DNA of 64,000 nucleotides from Brugia malayi (taxonomy: Eukaryota; Nematoda; Chromadorea; Rhabditida; Onchocercidae). How positions within the stretch are numbered: the first letter of the stretch is position 1; every line of letters begins with the position of its first letter. This document shows positions 11,328 to 24,994 of the stretch, one piece after another. The notes under the pieces are model-generated. The model was not told the origin of the DNA. It was given only the letters and a program-made list of their open reading frames with translations, and ran no database searches. The DNA lies in the NCBI RefSeq assembly GCF_000002995.4, contig NW_025062478.1:12396001-12460000 (forward strand). Direction: 5' to 3'. A program made the translations under genes and the position numbers.

Positions 11328-14300
11328 TTATAATTCAGACTTTTCAAAACAACTATTTACATGCTTTGCACAATCAGCTAGTTGTAGCAGGCACTGTGGC
11401 AAACTACAACCTTCACCTGTAATCTGAATTTGAAGTAACAACCGATAAATGTTCTTCCAAAGATCCAACATTTTCGAATTACAACGAGCTACCAAACACT
11501 GCAATTTAAATTAGAAATTGGTGGTGCAGAAACTAAAAAAAAAATGAAACAAAAAGAATTTCGGGCAAATAAATCCGCTATACCTGCAGAGCATCCTTGA
11601 CAATGTTTCGGACATATTGCACAAAGAGATGTAATGTTTCGCGGTAACTATTAAGATGCATTAAAGAATCATCTTCCTGTAAAGAAAAATGAATTGAAAA
11701 CTGATGAATTTCTTTGCAGTTAGTATGACGTGAAGAGATTCAAGAATAGTCTCATGTATAATGCTATTATGTGAAGAATAGTGAGTTCAAAATTGAGCAA
11801 TTTATGATGAAATCTCAGTAGCCTTAATGTGCTGAATATGTACTCAGAAATATCAATAAAAACAATAGCAAAAAAATTATGCGATTAAAAGCCATGCGAC
11901 CTCAACCATCGAAAGTTTAACTGTTGATAGGGTTAGACAAAATTGAATGTTTTCTTCCGAAAGAAAAATGTACAGCCCTAACTACCTGCCATCGCTCAAC
12001 CACATTGTTCAAATGTGTGTGTAAACATTGTTCAAATGATATAATGTATATTTCATGCGTTTATAAATTCATGTATAAATCAACCAAAATTGAGTGGAAT
12101 CATTCCCTTATTCCGTTGTAACATATCAATTTTTTATTGTTATTTCAATAGTTTCTGCTAAAACCAAGAGAAAAAAATTCTTCATATACCCAAAATATAT
12201 AATATCAATATTCACATTTACAAAAAAAGAAAAAAAATGAAAATACTAACAAAAAATTCTTTTTTCTCTTCCTCTGAAGCAGAAAGTGAGGTTTCCAGGT
12301 GCAGCATTAATGGTTGAGTTGTTACGAATAATGCAGCCAATGATCTACGTGAACGTTTGATGCGTGCATCGGCAGTACTGACACGTGTATTAACATCTAA
12401 AAATATTAGATAAATAAGAATTAAAATTTTCGCTGTTTGATAAAAGATTCCTTCTTTTTTTTGAAAACATGAAATCAATAATGACGTGTTGCTACTGTAA
12501 TAGTGGAGTTCAGAAATATTTTGCACTTCAAAATAAAATTTTGAATTGAAAATACGAACCTGAACATTTTGTACTCTCTAAAGCAGCTCTCAAGGCTGTT
12601 ATACACTCTCGAAGACATATTTTATCATGCTTTTTGGATGACTTTGTTCTTGTGGCTCTAGTAATCTTCCCCACCACATAGTTGAAACATGCGCTATAAT
12701 GCTCGATCGCTTGTCTTTCATAATCTTTTAGCTTACGAGGTAAGCCAACAGTGCTGTATTGCTGTAATAGTCAAAAATGTTGGTGTAATAAGTGCGCTGT
12801 TATAATATTTAAAAATGAATGGTAAAAGGACCAAACGCATATCAATATGAAATTGCGGAATAATTGGAACAAAATGTATGCATACCCCATATCATTTTAT
12901 AAGAATGAAATCTGTTTTTTCAATAATAACAAATGGAACATCGGTTAAATCAATGACTGGAAAAGACAGCTACTTGTTTTTATGGATAAAGAAGTGTAAG
13001 GCAGGTATAGATCAACCCTATTGCATAAAAAGTTATTATTGATAGCACTGTAGAAATAATTCAGTAAATAAAAATAATTCTAAATAATAATTCAGCAAGT
13101 CGTTCCAGAAATTTAAACAGCTACGGCGAAATATTAACAAAACCAACAATATAAATACAGCCTACCGCTGCATGCTGAAATAATTTACCGAATCGAAACA
13201 AAATTTCAATAATACACCGGTCAGCTTCATAATGCATTTTTGGAGAACATCTCACAGAATCACGAATTAATGTGTAAGCTGACTGAGCACGATTCAAAAA
13301 TTCATGTATTTCAACTGTCATCTACAAAATACAGTCATAATTTTTGACAACAATACAACCTGAAAAAGTGAAAACTCGTTTAAACTTTTTTAGCAGTGAA
13401 TTCAACTACGATTAGAAACCCAGCTTCAGAATTTTGGAAGTCAAGAATCCATATAGCTTTAACTAAAATTAGCCTTCAGTGTCCTTCATTCAATCAACTA
13501 TGCATTAAAAATACAGAACCACCTTTTCAGGATGACTTTGTATCATTCCCGGTTGCACATTGTCTTGAAGTCTTACTGCATAGGTGAGGTAAATACCAGC
13601 CAAATCCTTACTAATACTTTCAAACAGTGGGAACTGAGTACTTCGGAAATCAGCAATGGTAGTCAATGCACGCTGATAATGCTCGATTGCCTGCATATAA
13701 AAGTAGTAAAGAATATGATTGAGAAAACAATAGTAAATAGCAAATGAAGAAAAAATATGCCTCAAAAAAACTCTACATATTTGGAGTAAATTTTTTTCTG
13801 CTTTTTACATGAAAATTCAAACCAAAGAATTTACATGAAACATGAACATGAAAATTTTACATGAAAATTCAAACCAAAGAAAAAAAAAAATCCATACTAA
13901 CCTCTAAAACACAGTTTTTCTCCTTCTCCGGATCATATGGCAAACTAAAATCAGTAAAATACATTTGGCAGTGTAACTGTAAACGGTACAGCTGACCAAT
14001 ATTTGATAACAAAAATGCCTCGTTGACGTGATCACCAACCAAACCAAATAGTGAAATGCCCTAGAAAATTTTCGAACGTCGCAATAAAAAATACAACCAA
14101 AAAAATTTCTACAACAAATTCTGAAAGACAACTGCTAAATGTAAATAGTTCGCTAAAATGAAACAAGCGATTTTGTTCATAAAAAGAAATAAATAAATAA
14201 TTAAAATGAAACCTTTTTCAGCATTATACTTTTAAACATCATATATTTTAAGCATTAGCAGATTATCTCTGATATTGTTAATAATTATTAGTAGAATTAA

Positions 14301-17300
14301 ACTTGAAATCTGCGAAGATAAAGATATAACTATTTAATATATAAGTACATAACATTTAATACAAAATACCTGCAAAAGCAGCTTTTTCCCAGCTTTCACG
14401 GTCATCTCAACCATTTCTTCCGGTTCCATAACACTTACTACTTTACATGAAGTATCATTTGTAGTATTCAGCGCATCCACATCCATTGCTATGTACTGCT
14501 GCATTGCTTCTGGAAACAAGAAAATAACTGTCTTTGTATTTCATTTGTTTTTTTCTTGAAAAAAAAATTTTTCTTTTTTTTTTTAAATTGATACTCCTTT
14601 GACTTTCATCTATTACATTTTATTTTGCACTAAGAATAACTTACTGTCGTAGGATATATCAAATAACAACCATTAACCGCATTCAAAAATGCAAAATGAA
14701 GTAATAAGTAAACAATCAGAAATACTTGCCTTTATCAGTGAACAATTTTGCTCCTTTCTGTGCCGCACGCTGCACGAAGCCTTTAAGTCGTTCGATATGA
14801 TGAACAGCCAAAATATTCTTCAAATTACCCAAACGACGAGCTAACTGATCTGGATAAAGAATAGCATCCGCGGTCGGTGGGAATAAAGACATCGGAGCTG
14901 TAAAATAACCACTGTAGATGAAAGCAATAAATTTATCTGCAAAAAACTTCAAAATCACAGGCTTTAATTTTATTTTTCGAAAAAATAGAAGAATAAAATG
15001 GAAGAAATAAAAATAAATACAGCGCAGAAAAATTACTTACCAATTTTTTTACCACTTGCAATAGCTACATCAGCAGCGCGCTCCGAAATTGCTAACAATT
15101 CGACAAATGGCATGTGGAAAGTTTTCGGGAATGCCCAACTATATGGACGATCTGAAAATATTCTAGATTAAAAGAAGTTAAAAAGAATTTGACAGAATTT
15201 CACATTAAAAATAAAAAAGCCAGTAAAGATCTTATTTAGCAATATGGTCAAGCATATTCTAAACATGTGCTGCGCTGAATATTGAATGACAAGGATAACA
15301 TCTCAACCGATGATTCTGTGATAGATTTCAGTTTATAGCTACGATAAAAACATCAACATTCATAATTCTTTGCCCATAAGCTCATTGTCACACATTGCTT
15401 CAAATTATATATGCATAAAACATACTCCTAACATAGTTAAAATAATGAAGAAAATATGGTTTAAAGCGTTGCAAAATATAGCAACTTTTCACATGAAATA
15501 AAGTAAAGCTCACTGAATATAATTTTAAATGCTCCATCAACTAATAAAAGCAGTATTCACTATTCCTCCACTTCCATACTGTCAATCCAATTTTACAATT
15601 CCTCACTAGTTATTTAAGTTTTATGTCCAACAAATTACAGTGTATTTTCTAGAAGGAATAAAACGAAATCTGCAAGTTTTGGAATGACGTCTTCTTCCTA
15701 TGAAATTTGTTTCCTGTCTACCCTGTTCTTCCTGAATCTGTGGAGGTCATTCATCGGTAACTTACGCTTGTCGACAACACTAACTCTGCAATATCCCTGA
15801 CACAGAAAACTGAAATACTCACTTTTTGATTTTTATCAGCTTTATTTCATGTTATGTATATCCTAATACTTCCGATAATCTCCCATTTTCCCTCTAAATA
15901 GTATATAAGTCAGAATACCCTTGAAAATAATTCGCAGAAAATGAAACTTCAGTTAAAAAACAAGTAAAAACTACCTTTATCGCTTCTACAGATTTTTGCA
16001 AGAGATCCATCACAGATTCCAACATAATTAGCAGAATTTAAATTGACAGCAACTGTAGGAACGGTAAAAGAATTGGTTTGAATCTGAATGTCACTTTCAG
16101 TAGAGCCAACATATCCAACTTCTTTCGATTCATTTATATTTCCTCTTTCTTGAATCCCTGAACCATTATCACCAAAGTCATCCATTGATGAAGATAATGG
16201 AGTTGTTGCAGCAGTAGCATCAGCAGAAAATACCGAGTACGAATCTTAATAGAATTATGTAAGCATAGTTGAATTAATACTGTTCATTATAAAAAACAAA
16301 GTTAAAAATTGTTCACCATGATTATTATTGAGGCAATCTAACGCTTGTGCTTTGATCTGCTTATCACGATAGCAACGTTTCAGATCAGCCTGGAGAAAAA
16401 CTGATTAACTCATGAAAAAGAAATGGATAGATTACGTGCATAACTTCCTTATTTCATTATTACTTCTAGTTCTCAGCATTAATGAACTCCACCTTAGCCT
16501 GATCTTTAACCGGCAGTGAACTACACGCAATATTGCCAAGGGCTTCCGCGATATGACACATCATCGCAGGAAGTAAAGCTCGCGCTGTGGCTAGATTTCG
16601 TTGAGAATGTTCGGAGTTTAGACCTGCATTCAAAGCGAGTACCGCAACTGAAGTAATGTGAATTAGTAAACAACCATTAACTAATCATTCGCTCACTAAT
16701 TTAAAGGAAGTTAAAGAGTACTTAAATTTAATTTGCTGAATTTTTAATGCTGAGTAGTATCACCAAGGTGAAATTTAAAGAAATATAATTACACTTGGAT
16801 TTATAGCAGATTATCTTACTTTTAATTGTTTTTTAATGTTGATGCATTGACTTATTACGTAGTTTCTTCTTAAAGATGTGTGAAAGAGTGAAAGTTTCTT
16901 TTTAAAAATATGTGCAAGAGTGAAACAATTTTACTTAATACATTAACATATCTATGAATTGTTCTGGGCATTAGTAGCTTTATAAATTATGGAATACTGA
17001 TTTACATGCAGTTAACATCAGTAACATTAGATTCTCTACGATCTTGTTATTTATTGTTATGATCTTGTTGTTCATTTCTTGTTCAGTCCATGATTTGACG
17101 AAATTAAGTACTAACGACAGCAGTAGAGTCCAACGCGTGCAAATCTCAATGTTCGGCCATATCTTGACAAAATAAATGAACTATCAGCCAACATACGATA
17201 AGCACTTCCAGCACGAATAAACAAAATGGAACGGACATCTACCTTAAGCATTGCGTCTGCTTCTTCTAAAAATAAACAACTTACAAAAAAATTAGTTTGC

Positions 17301-20300
17301 CAAGATATTAGTGCACGTTTTCGAATGATCAAACAATGAGAATATTTTTTGGCAAAAGTTAACGAAATGATAAGAAATAAAAAATGAATAACGAAAGAAT
17401 AAAAAATAAGCACTAACCTCTCCCAAGATCAATGTTCGTGCCCATATCTCGGATAAAAGACATCGGATCAGGCAAAGGTTTTCCCAGCCGTTGAGCCTCT
17501 TGTTCCATTTGATCAAATAAATCCATATATCGCAAACCCTAAATATGAATAAAAACAATGTTCATGAAGAAATAATAAGTAATTTGACCAATGAAAGCAC
17601 TAGTATCCTTCACTAAATATCTCATAGAAGTCATTCATACTAAAATACAAAATCTGCGAAAATTTACGGTATAAAGAAAAGACAGAGAGAACATAACCAT
17701 TTTTCCTTCTTTTATCAAACATACTCAATTAATGCCAGAAAAAAAGCAGTAAAGCAACAGTTATTATAACAGGCGGGTTTTCATAGGATTTACCCCATGC
17801 CTCCTTTTGATAAAAAGAACTAACTTCTAAACAGTGTTCTAGGGCCTCCTTACAGCAGTCTTCCTTTGTTGCACAGTTTGGTAACGTACGCAACTTTGGT
17901 GGCTTCTCACGTCTACTAACTGTGTAACGTGTCTTCATCAATGACTCAATCTGCAAATAATCCCTCATTTGTATTAGATTTATCATCTAAGCTACGTTAC
18001 CAAATTCTGATCTAAACAGTAAAATCACTGAATTAAAATTCAATCATTTAAAACAGACTAGTGTCAATTTTAAAACTTAGTGCTGCAGTTTTATATGGAA
18101 AAAAGATAAGTTCTGATTCTAAAATACTGTGAATTTTAATCTTCTTTCCTCTTTCACTGTTCATTTTACATATTCATTTCACTGAAGCACTCTTTAACCC
18201 TCACCGAAATAGCCGCATAACTAGCGTATTCTTCACCGTATTCTCGCTGCCATTTATCATCATAAGTCCACTGAGGTTCGGCACGTTCCATCTCCTCTTC
18301 TTGGCCTGCACTACGTTTCACTGCGTCACAACCATATGAAAGATACAAGTTCGCTAGCAAATAGTATACACATGCTACTATCTAAAATGTAAATATTAGA
18401 GTAAATTAATGAGCAAAGTAGATTCTAGTGCAACAATCATTGTAAATTGAGTTTATAATCGTGATATTACACCCCATGTAAATTGAGTTTATAATCGTGA
18501 TATTACACTAGATTTAAACCCATTCATTTTTTAAAAAGAGGAAAAAGCTATCGCTAAGAAATTGCAACCTGAAATCTTATTTACAGATTGTTCGAGAAAC
18601 TATGATTACATCCTCCCTCACGGAAATATGAGATTAATTCGAAATCAAGGAGTGAATGAAACTGAAACTTGAGAATAGCAACAGTAAACCAACCTGTGGA
18701 TGTTTCTTTCGATCAATAATACCCAAGCATACATTCAGAAGACGAAATGCAGCATTAGCAATACGTTTTGGGCGTCTGTGCGCAGAACGACGCATAAGAT
18801 TACGAGCTACCTGGAGAGAAAAAATTGAACTACAATATAACCAAAAGACTCGTTATAAATCAAAGCAGTGAAAAAACCGTTATTCTATTCCGTTACTTTT
18901 TGTCGCATATGAAAAAATGCAGGATATAACTTTTCAGAACAATAAGCGAATTTTCGAAACTCTCATTCCGATTTCTCGAAACTCTCAGATTTCTTAAAAA
19001 TAAATCTCAAAAGTAAATCTCAATAGGAAAAACAAATTGAAAGATTCAGAACTAAATGTGAAACAATTTTTTGAAAAAATGAGAAGCAATGATCTCTTAC
19101 TTTATAGATAAGTATTCCGACACTCAGCGTAAATGGATTAGCCGTAGAGTCTTCCAAAAGATCACCACAAAGCGGTGTCAAATCCCACAATCGCAACATT
19201 GGTTCACGATCACTGTCTCCTTTGTCTGCGTTAAATAAATGTTTATATAAATACATATATATTTTTAAATAAATACTTTTTCCCCACAAAGAAAAAGAGC
19301 TGCCAGACTAATTTAAAGATTTTTTTCTTTATTCTCATGACCCATTCGTACTTCTTATATTGATAAACAAGTGATTCCCTCTTCCAAGAAATGCGTTTTA
19401 CCATGACACAACCAATATGTGTGTCCTTCCTGCGCAACTTTGTCCTGAAGAAACGCAATGATGTTTTCCGCAACATTTCTTAAAATGAGTGGGTCAAATT
19501 TCGAGTTTTCCAAATGTGGGATATCTTCGGTACGAATCAGCTCATACTCCTGGAAATGAAATTAACTGAGCAAAATAGCTAAGTAAGTAGAGAAACTTGG
19601 AGATCATAGCAATGCAATAGAAGTATCAAACTATAAAATTTCTTTTTATTAAACCAAAAAAAAAACTTTCAATGATAAAAAATATTTGAATAATGATAAA
19701 TTACCTTTACATAGCCACCTAAATGCCAACAAAGTAATGCTTCAGGTGCATTACACATTGACTGGTCCAAATACAAGTCTACCCCGGTTAAGAAGTTGAT
19801 AGGACGTTGTTTGAGATCTCTGAAAATAATCAAAAACAACTCTACTTACTTACCAAATTATTCTTTTTTTTTCTCTGTTTTTTTAAATAGGAGAACTCAA
19901 CAGAATTGTAGCGTAGCAATGCAGAATATGAACTAACTTGGGATGTAAAGTAACACAAGGGTTGGATTTGCAACCAAATATAGGTAAATTAACATCAACG
20001 AGCATATTGAGATCATAAAAATTCCACAATCGACCATAAGCATCTAGTTCGATCTAAAAGCAAACAAGTTCATCCGGAGTGCTAGTATTGGTTGACGGAC
20101 AACTGATTTTCACAACCTGATTTCATCCGAGTATGATAGTCTTTTCTCTTCACATTAAATTTTTGAAATAAATGTAATAATAAGAATAATAGGAAAGTAA
20201 TGAGCAAGAGGAAGTTTTTTACTTTTCCATCATCCATCCTTATTTTTGTGTATAAATAATCTTCCAACGGATCGACTAAACCACCACTTTCATTGATCTT

Positions 20301-22020
20301 TTTTGACGATTCATTTTCATAAGCTAAAAAGAAATAAAGAAAAATAGGCCTAAACTAGATGAAATAACTATATGTATAGAAATGCAGACTTTTATTGGTC
20401 TGGGCTGGAACATCTGGTTCTGCAGTAGTTGCCGTGTAATCCAACGGTGCCAAACTGAAAACACAGGAATATGGCTAAATACAATACATGAGTAATGAGC
20501 ATGCAAATACTAATTAAAAAATTATCTGGAACAATTCTTATTACCTCAGAAAAAATTAGCAATGTAAGTATGCTTGCTTACCTCCTAGTATACAAACTCT
20601 CAGTTATCATTTTGCGATGCATATCGGCAATGATATCACCAGTTGTAATTGCAGTTTTGGCACCAGCAAAACCAATAAGGCATTGAGACTTAGAATTAAG
20701 AAAATCTGCCACAGAAGAAATGCCAACAGTTGGATTCATATAGGCGTACTGAAAACAAAAAAAATTAAAATCACACGAAACTCAATATATATGAGTTCTT
20801 TTTTCAAAATTTGAAAAGCTTACATTCTTTAGGTAGGCACAATTATCCAACATTAGCGTTTTCCCAATTTTATGAACTATTAAATTTAGGGGTTGCTTGG
20901 AGAAGGGTGCAGCAATAAGTTTTTTCAAAGTTTCAGCTTCAGCAATGACATCAATACCACCAACTATAGCATCAATATAGCAATCAGCAAGACGAAGACT
21001 GCAAAGTATATCATTTAAAAAATAGGAATATTTCAAACCTAAAGTCTTATGAACTGCGAATTTTATAATAAAATTGATCAATGTACGTCACAAATTTCTT
21101 CCGAAAAGCCGTGTAAGATTACAACTTGCAAGCAACTCAGCTATATTAAGTAGAGATTAGTCCCGATAAATTCGTCTTCCTAACTCTAAATTCAAATATT
21201 AGCTACCTTTCGAAACAATCTCTAATTCGAGTACTGAAACGCCATTGTCCAGTACTACTTCTATTTCCGTTTCCCGAAAAATTTCCTGATGAGGCAGTGC
21301 TAGTTGCTGTTCCATGGCTCGTTTTTGAACTGTTCTCCATTTCTGTCCAAAAATCATCGTACACATCAGCAGACCATGCATTCAGTGGTGGCACATTCAA
21401 ATTTGTATTGAGTTCAAGCTTCACAACTGGCAACGGTGCTGGTTGTATTGTACTAGGCAAACAACTGCAGATAGATGGCATTTCATTAACGAGAAAAAAG
21501 TTCGACATTCGATAAATGAAAGAGTACTGAATATTTCTAAGGTGATTTCATTAGCCAGATTCTTTGAAACTACCATAGAAACGTTGCTCAAAAGTGTTGT
21601 CGTGAAATAAGGTTTGATTCGAGTAGATTGCAGAACCGGATAGTTAATGCCTTGCAGAGAAAGTGCTGTTTAATTAATCTTTATTTTATTGAGAGAAAAA
21701 TTGTCATTCATCGTAACTACTGAACAATATTAGAAAGTCTGAGGTAGTTTAAGGAAAACAGTAAATGAGTGAAAGATTGCTATACGAACACAGTCCAAGT
21801 ATATCCATCGTGATACCTAATTGTGAGTTCTCAAAATACTGCAATAAATCACAAATAGGTTTCATGTGTATCAAATCAATTCTTAATTAAAATGCTATGC
21901 AATATGTGGCGCATAAACCGAAATAACTAACAGGATTGGCTTCGCATTATAGGCAATCATCGATCCATCATTAATTGTCGGACTGGATGCCGACGTTGAC
22001 AGTGACAATGTCTCAGCCAT
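11328..22020 (-). CDS. EDRF1 (erythroid differentiation-related factor 1) homologue
   Basis: This is a many-exon gene (close to 30 recognisable exons) from the ATG at 22020 (MAETLSLSTSASS) to TAA at 11330-11328. Conserved EDRF1 blocks occur in order: GIDVIAEAETLKKL with HKIGKTLMLDN (about 20830-20970), PINFLTGVDLYLDQ (about 19770), RTEDIPHLENSKF and EGHTYWLCHG (19400-19550), and NPFTLSVGILIYKVARNLM (about 18790-19150). Further on come KKHPQIVACVYYLLANLY (about 18320-18710), RYGRTLRFARVGLYCC (about 17130) and C-terminal helical TPR-like exons such as GISLFGLVGDHVNEAFLL (about 14030) and AIEHYQRALTTIADF (about 13690). Human EDRF1 has about 1,200 residues with TPR repeats and has been linked to erythroid gene expression; a worm homologue must act elsewhere, probably as a nuclear or scaffold protein of unknown biochemical activity. 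Exon limits near the N-terminus (21200-21660) are the least sure. Confidence 0.88.
13803..13880. repeat. short direct repeats in an EDRF1 intron
   Basis: The motif TTTACATGAAAATTCAAACC occurs twice (about 13805 and 13857), followed each time by AAAGAA, with further partial ACATGAA copies between. It is a local slippage-type repeat in the intron between two TPR-like exons. Confidence 0.7.
18441..18509. repeat. two-copy tandem duplication in an EDRF1 intron
   Basis: A 32-base segment beginning TGTAAATTGAGTTTATAATC occurs at 18441-18472 and again at 18478-18509, so the period is 37. The copies are identical, which suggests a recent duplication. It lies in an intron and has no obvious function. 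Confidence 0.8.
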
Positions 22021-23674
22021 TAATCATCAAACTTTCGAAACTTCAATGCAAAATAATCATTATTCGTTCTTTTTTTTACTGATACTTCCAACAAAATTTC
22101 TCGAACTTTATTTTTATTTAAAGCAAAGAAAATTTTTTACTTCCATTTTGCATGAAATTTACTAATTTAACGGTAGACAGCAGTTCTCAACACTTTCTCA
22201 ACCCTTGCCGCCGCACTTTTAAAAATACTGTTATACTTTCATTCACATTTTAAAAAATCATAAAAATTAAATCTGATCCCTACCACCCAGTAACGAACAA
22301 GATGCAGCACCTACAAACCGTATTTGCTAAGTGTTCGAAAGTTAGTAATATTTGACGGCTGTACGTCTGCCTTCTCCACTACATTCAAGTCACTTCACTA
22401 CCGTAATCCTCCGTAGTGTTCTCACTTTCTCATCCTCTCTCTCCCTCTCTTTCTCTCCCTCTCTCTCCCTCTCTCTCTCTACCATTCTATATACAAATAA
22501 ACGATACATTCACACATAGATATTTTGATGCTTTTATCGATTTATCGAGAAATCCCGGTGATATTATTAGCAGAGGAATTATCTTAACCGTTAATTAGTT
22601 AACTATAAATTAGCATAACAAATTACTGAGATATTTACTCATTCAATAACTTTTGCAGTACTACATGTGTATTACATAATTGTTGGAGTTTACCTCTTCC
22701 ATCAGAGACGTCGCAGAGTGGCACTGTTGGAAAGATTTCATTTCATAGGGAATAAGGGACATTCTTTCAAAAGTAAGGATTCAAATTTCTCAGAATGGTT
22801 TTGAGTATTTTTGCAAATTGATTTTGAATGTAGTTTTTTTTTTTTTAATTGAAGATCTAAAGTCTTTTGAATATAGCTTGATTAATTTCTAAATTCCGAA
22901 ATTATAAAATACACAAACTAAATCCAAAAATTGTTGTCTTTAGAGTGATTTTTCATAAACCCAAAAAAAAAAAAAAAAAAAAAGTAAATAGTTTAGTTGT
23001 ACTAACGGCTACAAGAAAGATGAAGTATGAACTAAATACAAACCCTGAAAAGTCATTATAGTAAACATTAATGAAGAATAAAGACGAAAAGTTCCATGAT
23101 GTGACATTGTCTATAACATTGAATATTTTTATCAGCTATTACGAAAATTATATATTACTTCTAATATAATTGAATTTTATGACTCAAAATAGAAATAAAT
23201 GGGATAAGAATCAAATCACATTTAAAATACTTCAAACATTGCTGATTAAATGCCACCATGGGAAAACGTCTACACTAAGTCCATTTGCAAGTGAAAACGA
23301 ATGCAATGATGCATAAACGCTGAAATATTTTTGAGAGAAAATTAATAAAGTATTAATTTTCTCAATCATTAAAGTTATCTGTTATCCAGGATAAAGTAAT
23401 ACCTGGATTACGTGTCCAATGTAGTTATAAAACAATATCACTGAACGAGCTTACGTCAAATATCTCATATTCAATTAATTTTTGCAATTTTTAAAACTAT
23501 ATTTGATCAAACATGAAAATTAATTACACTAATAAATCAATTATTGCTATTATTAAATAAATTGAAATCTTATGAAACGAATGTAAAATAAGTGCAAATT
23601 TCAAACTATCTCAAGTTAAATTTTTAAAATTAGAATAAAAGTAAAAGAGTGAAAAAAATATTAGCAATAACAAT
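22021..23674. other. intergenic, EDRF1 upstream region
   Basis: This contains the likely EDRF1 promoter and 5'-UTR. On the minus strand at about 22695-22745 there is a short open segment (ATG AAA TCT TTC..., ending GAG followed by GTAAACTCC) that reads like an exon with a good donor. It cannot join EDRF1 in frame because a TGA stands two codons before that ATG, so it may be a 5'-UTR exon carrying a small upstream ORF. The remainder is AT-rich, with poly(A) and poly(T) tracts. Confidence 0.45.
22432..22481. repeat. CT-rich simple repeat upstream of EDRF1
   Basis: An imperfect CTCT/CCCT tract lies about 410 bases 5' of the EDRF1 start codon. Similar CT/GA tracts occur at 24957-24993 (SH2 gene intron), 28033-28056 and 29227-29262 (CCCH gene introns). 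Confidence 0.8.
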
Positions 23675-24961
23675 TCACGTGTAGTATTTGATAAGTGCCT
23701 CAATTCCAATAAATTCTGGTGGTTCTTCATCACCGCAATCTACATAAAGTAAATCTGTATGAAGATTCTTATCAAATCGTTCTCTGATTAGATAGTGACT
23801 GAAATTGATAATGTGTTTATAATTAATATTATCAGTGTCTTTTCTTTTTTAAATTCTCTTTCTCACTCGTAAATGTCTTTCGTTATGTTTGTTTTTTCTT
23901 ATTTTGATCAAGTCATTAAATTAATACTTCATAAATTTGTCTGTATAAAATTAATCTCATTACTAAAAATCTTCCAATAAGATCATACTGGACAAAATGA
24001 GTCTTAGAATAGTTCTTTAATCCATTTTGAGAGATAATCCAAGGTCGATAAGGTTAATATATTTTATAAGATTGTTTTAGACATTTATTACACTTTTATT
24101 TCACCAAATAAACTCAATTTTTTTTTATTTTTTTTTTATTCTTTTTTTGTCTCTATTTCAGTATCTCATGATTTGATTATTGGGATTTTACCTCAGGTAA
24201 ATTGAAACTGTGCTGTTAACTAAACATCAATTATAATGAAATAAAATCAGAAACTTACTAGAAATCGCCACGGCTATTTTTGTAAACAATGCATAATGGC
24301 ACTTTCTCATCGTTTATTTCTTTAAGTGAATGATATAGCTGTCAGAATATTTCATATTTATATTTATTTTAAATAACAATGGAATGTCAAATAATCAAAC
24401 TAATCTAATATTTAATTACCACTTACTTTATTATTTATTTGACATGTGTCAACACTTCAAATGTCATTATGCTTATTATTTTGTAAGGCATTTTTGCAAG
24501 CATTCAACATACTCTAAAGGCAGTATTACGTGAAACGAATAATTCAGCAGTTTGTGGTGTAACGATACCAATGTAATAACGTTTCATTGGAAATGCTGAA
24601 TTATCTTCTATACTTTTAGATTCTTTCATTCTGAAAATAAAATAAAATTCTTTATGGTAAAATACTGGGATGATCAGATGGATGCTTTGATATCATAAAA
24701 TAGGTCAAAGTTTATTTAACTACTAAATAATAAATTTATTTATATTTATTTATTCCTATAGCATTGTTGTTTAATGCTGTTAATACTGCAACTGCAGTAG
24801 AATGCAAATTGTTTATACTGCAAAAAAACTGACTTCCTTGAATCCTTTTCAATTTCATTTCTTTCACAAATATATTCATGACCAAGAAATCGTGTAAACT
24901 TAAATTTTGTAAATCTAAAATAGTAATTAGTCTTTTGTTTATTTTTCCAATTCTTTTCTCT

Positions 24962-24994
<33 letters not shown>

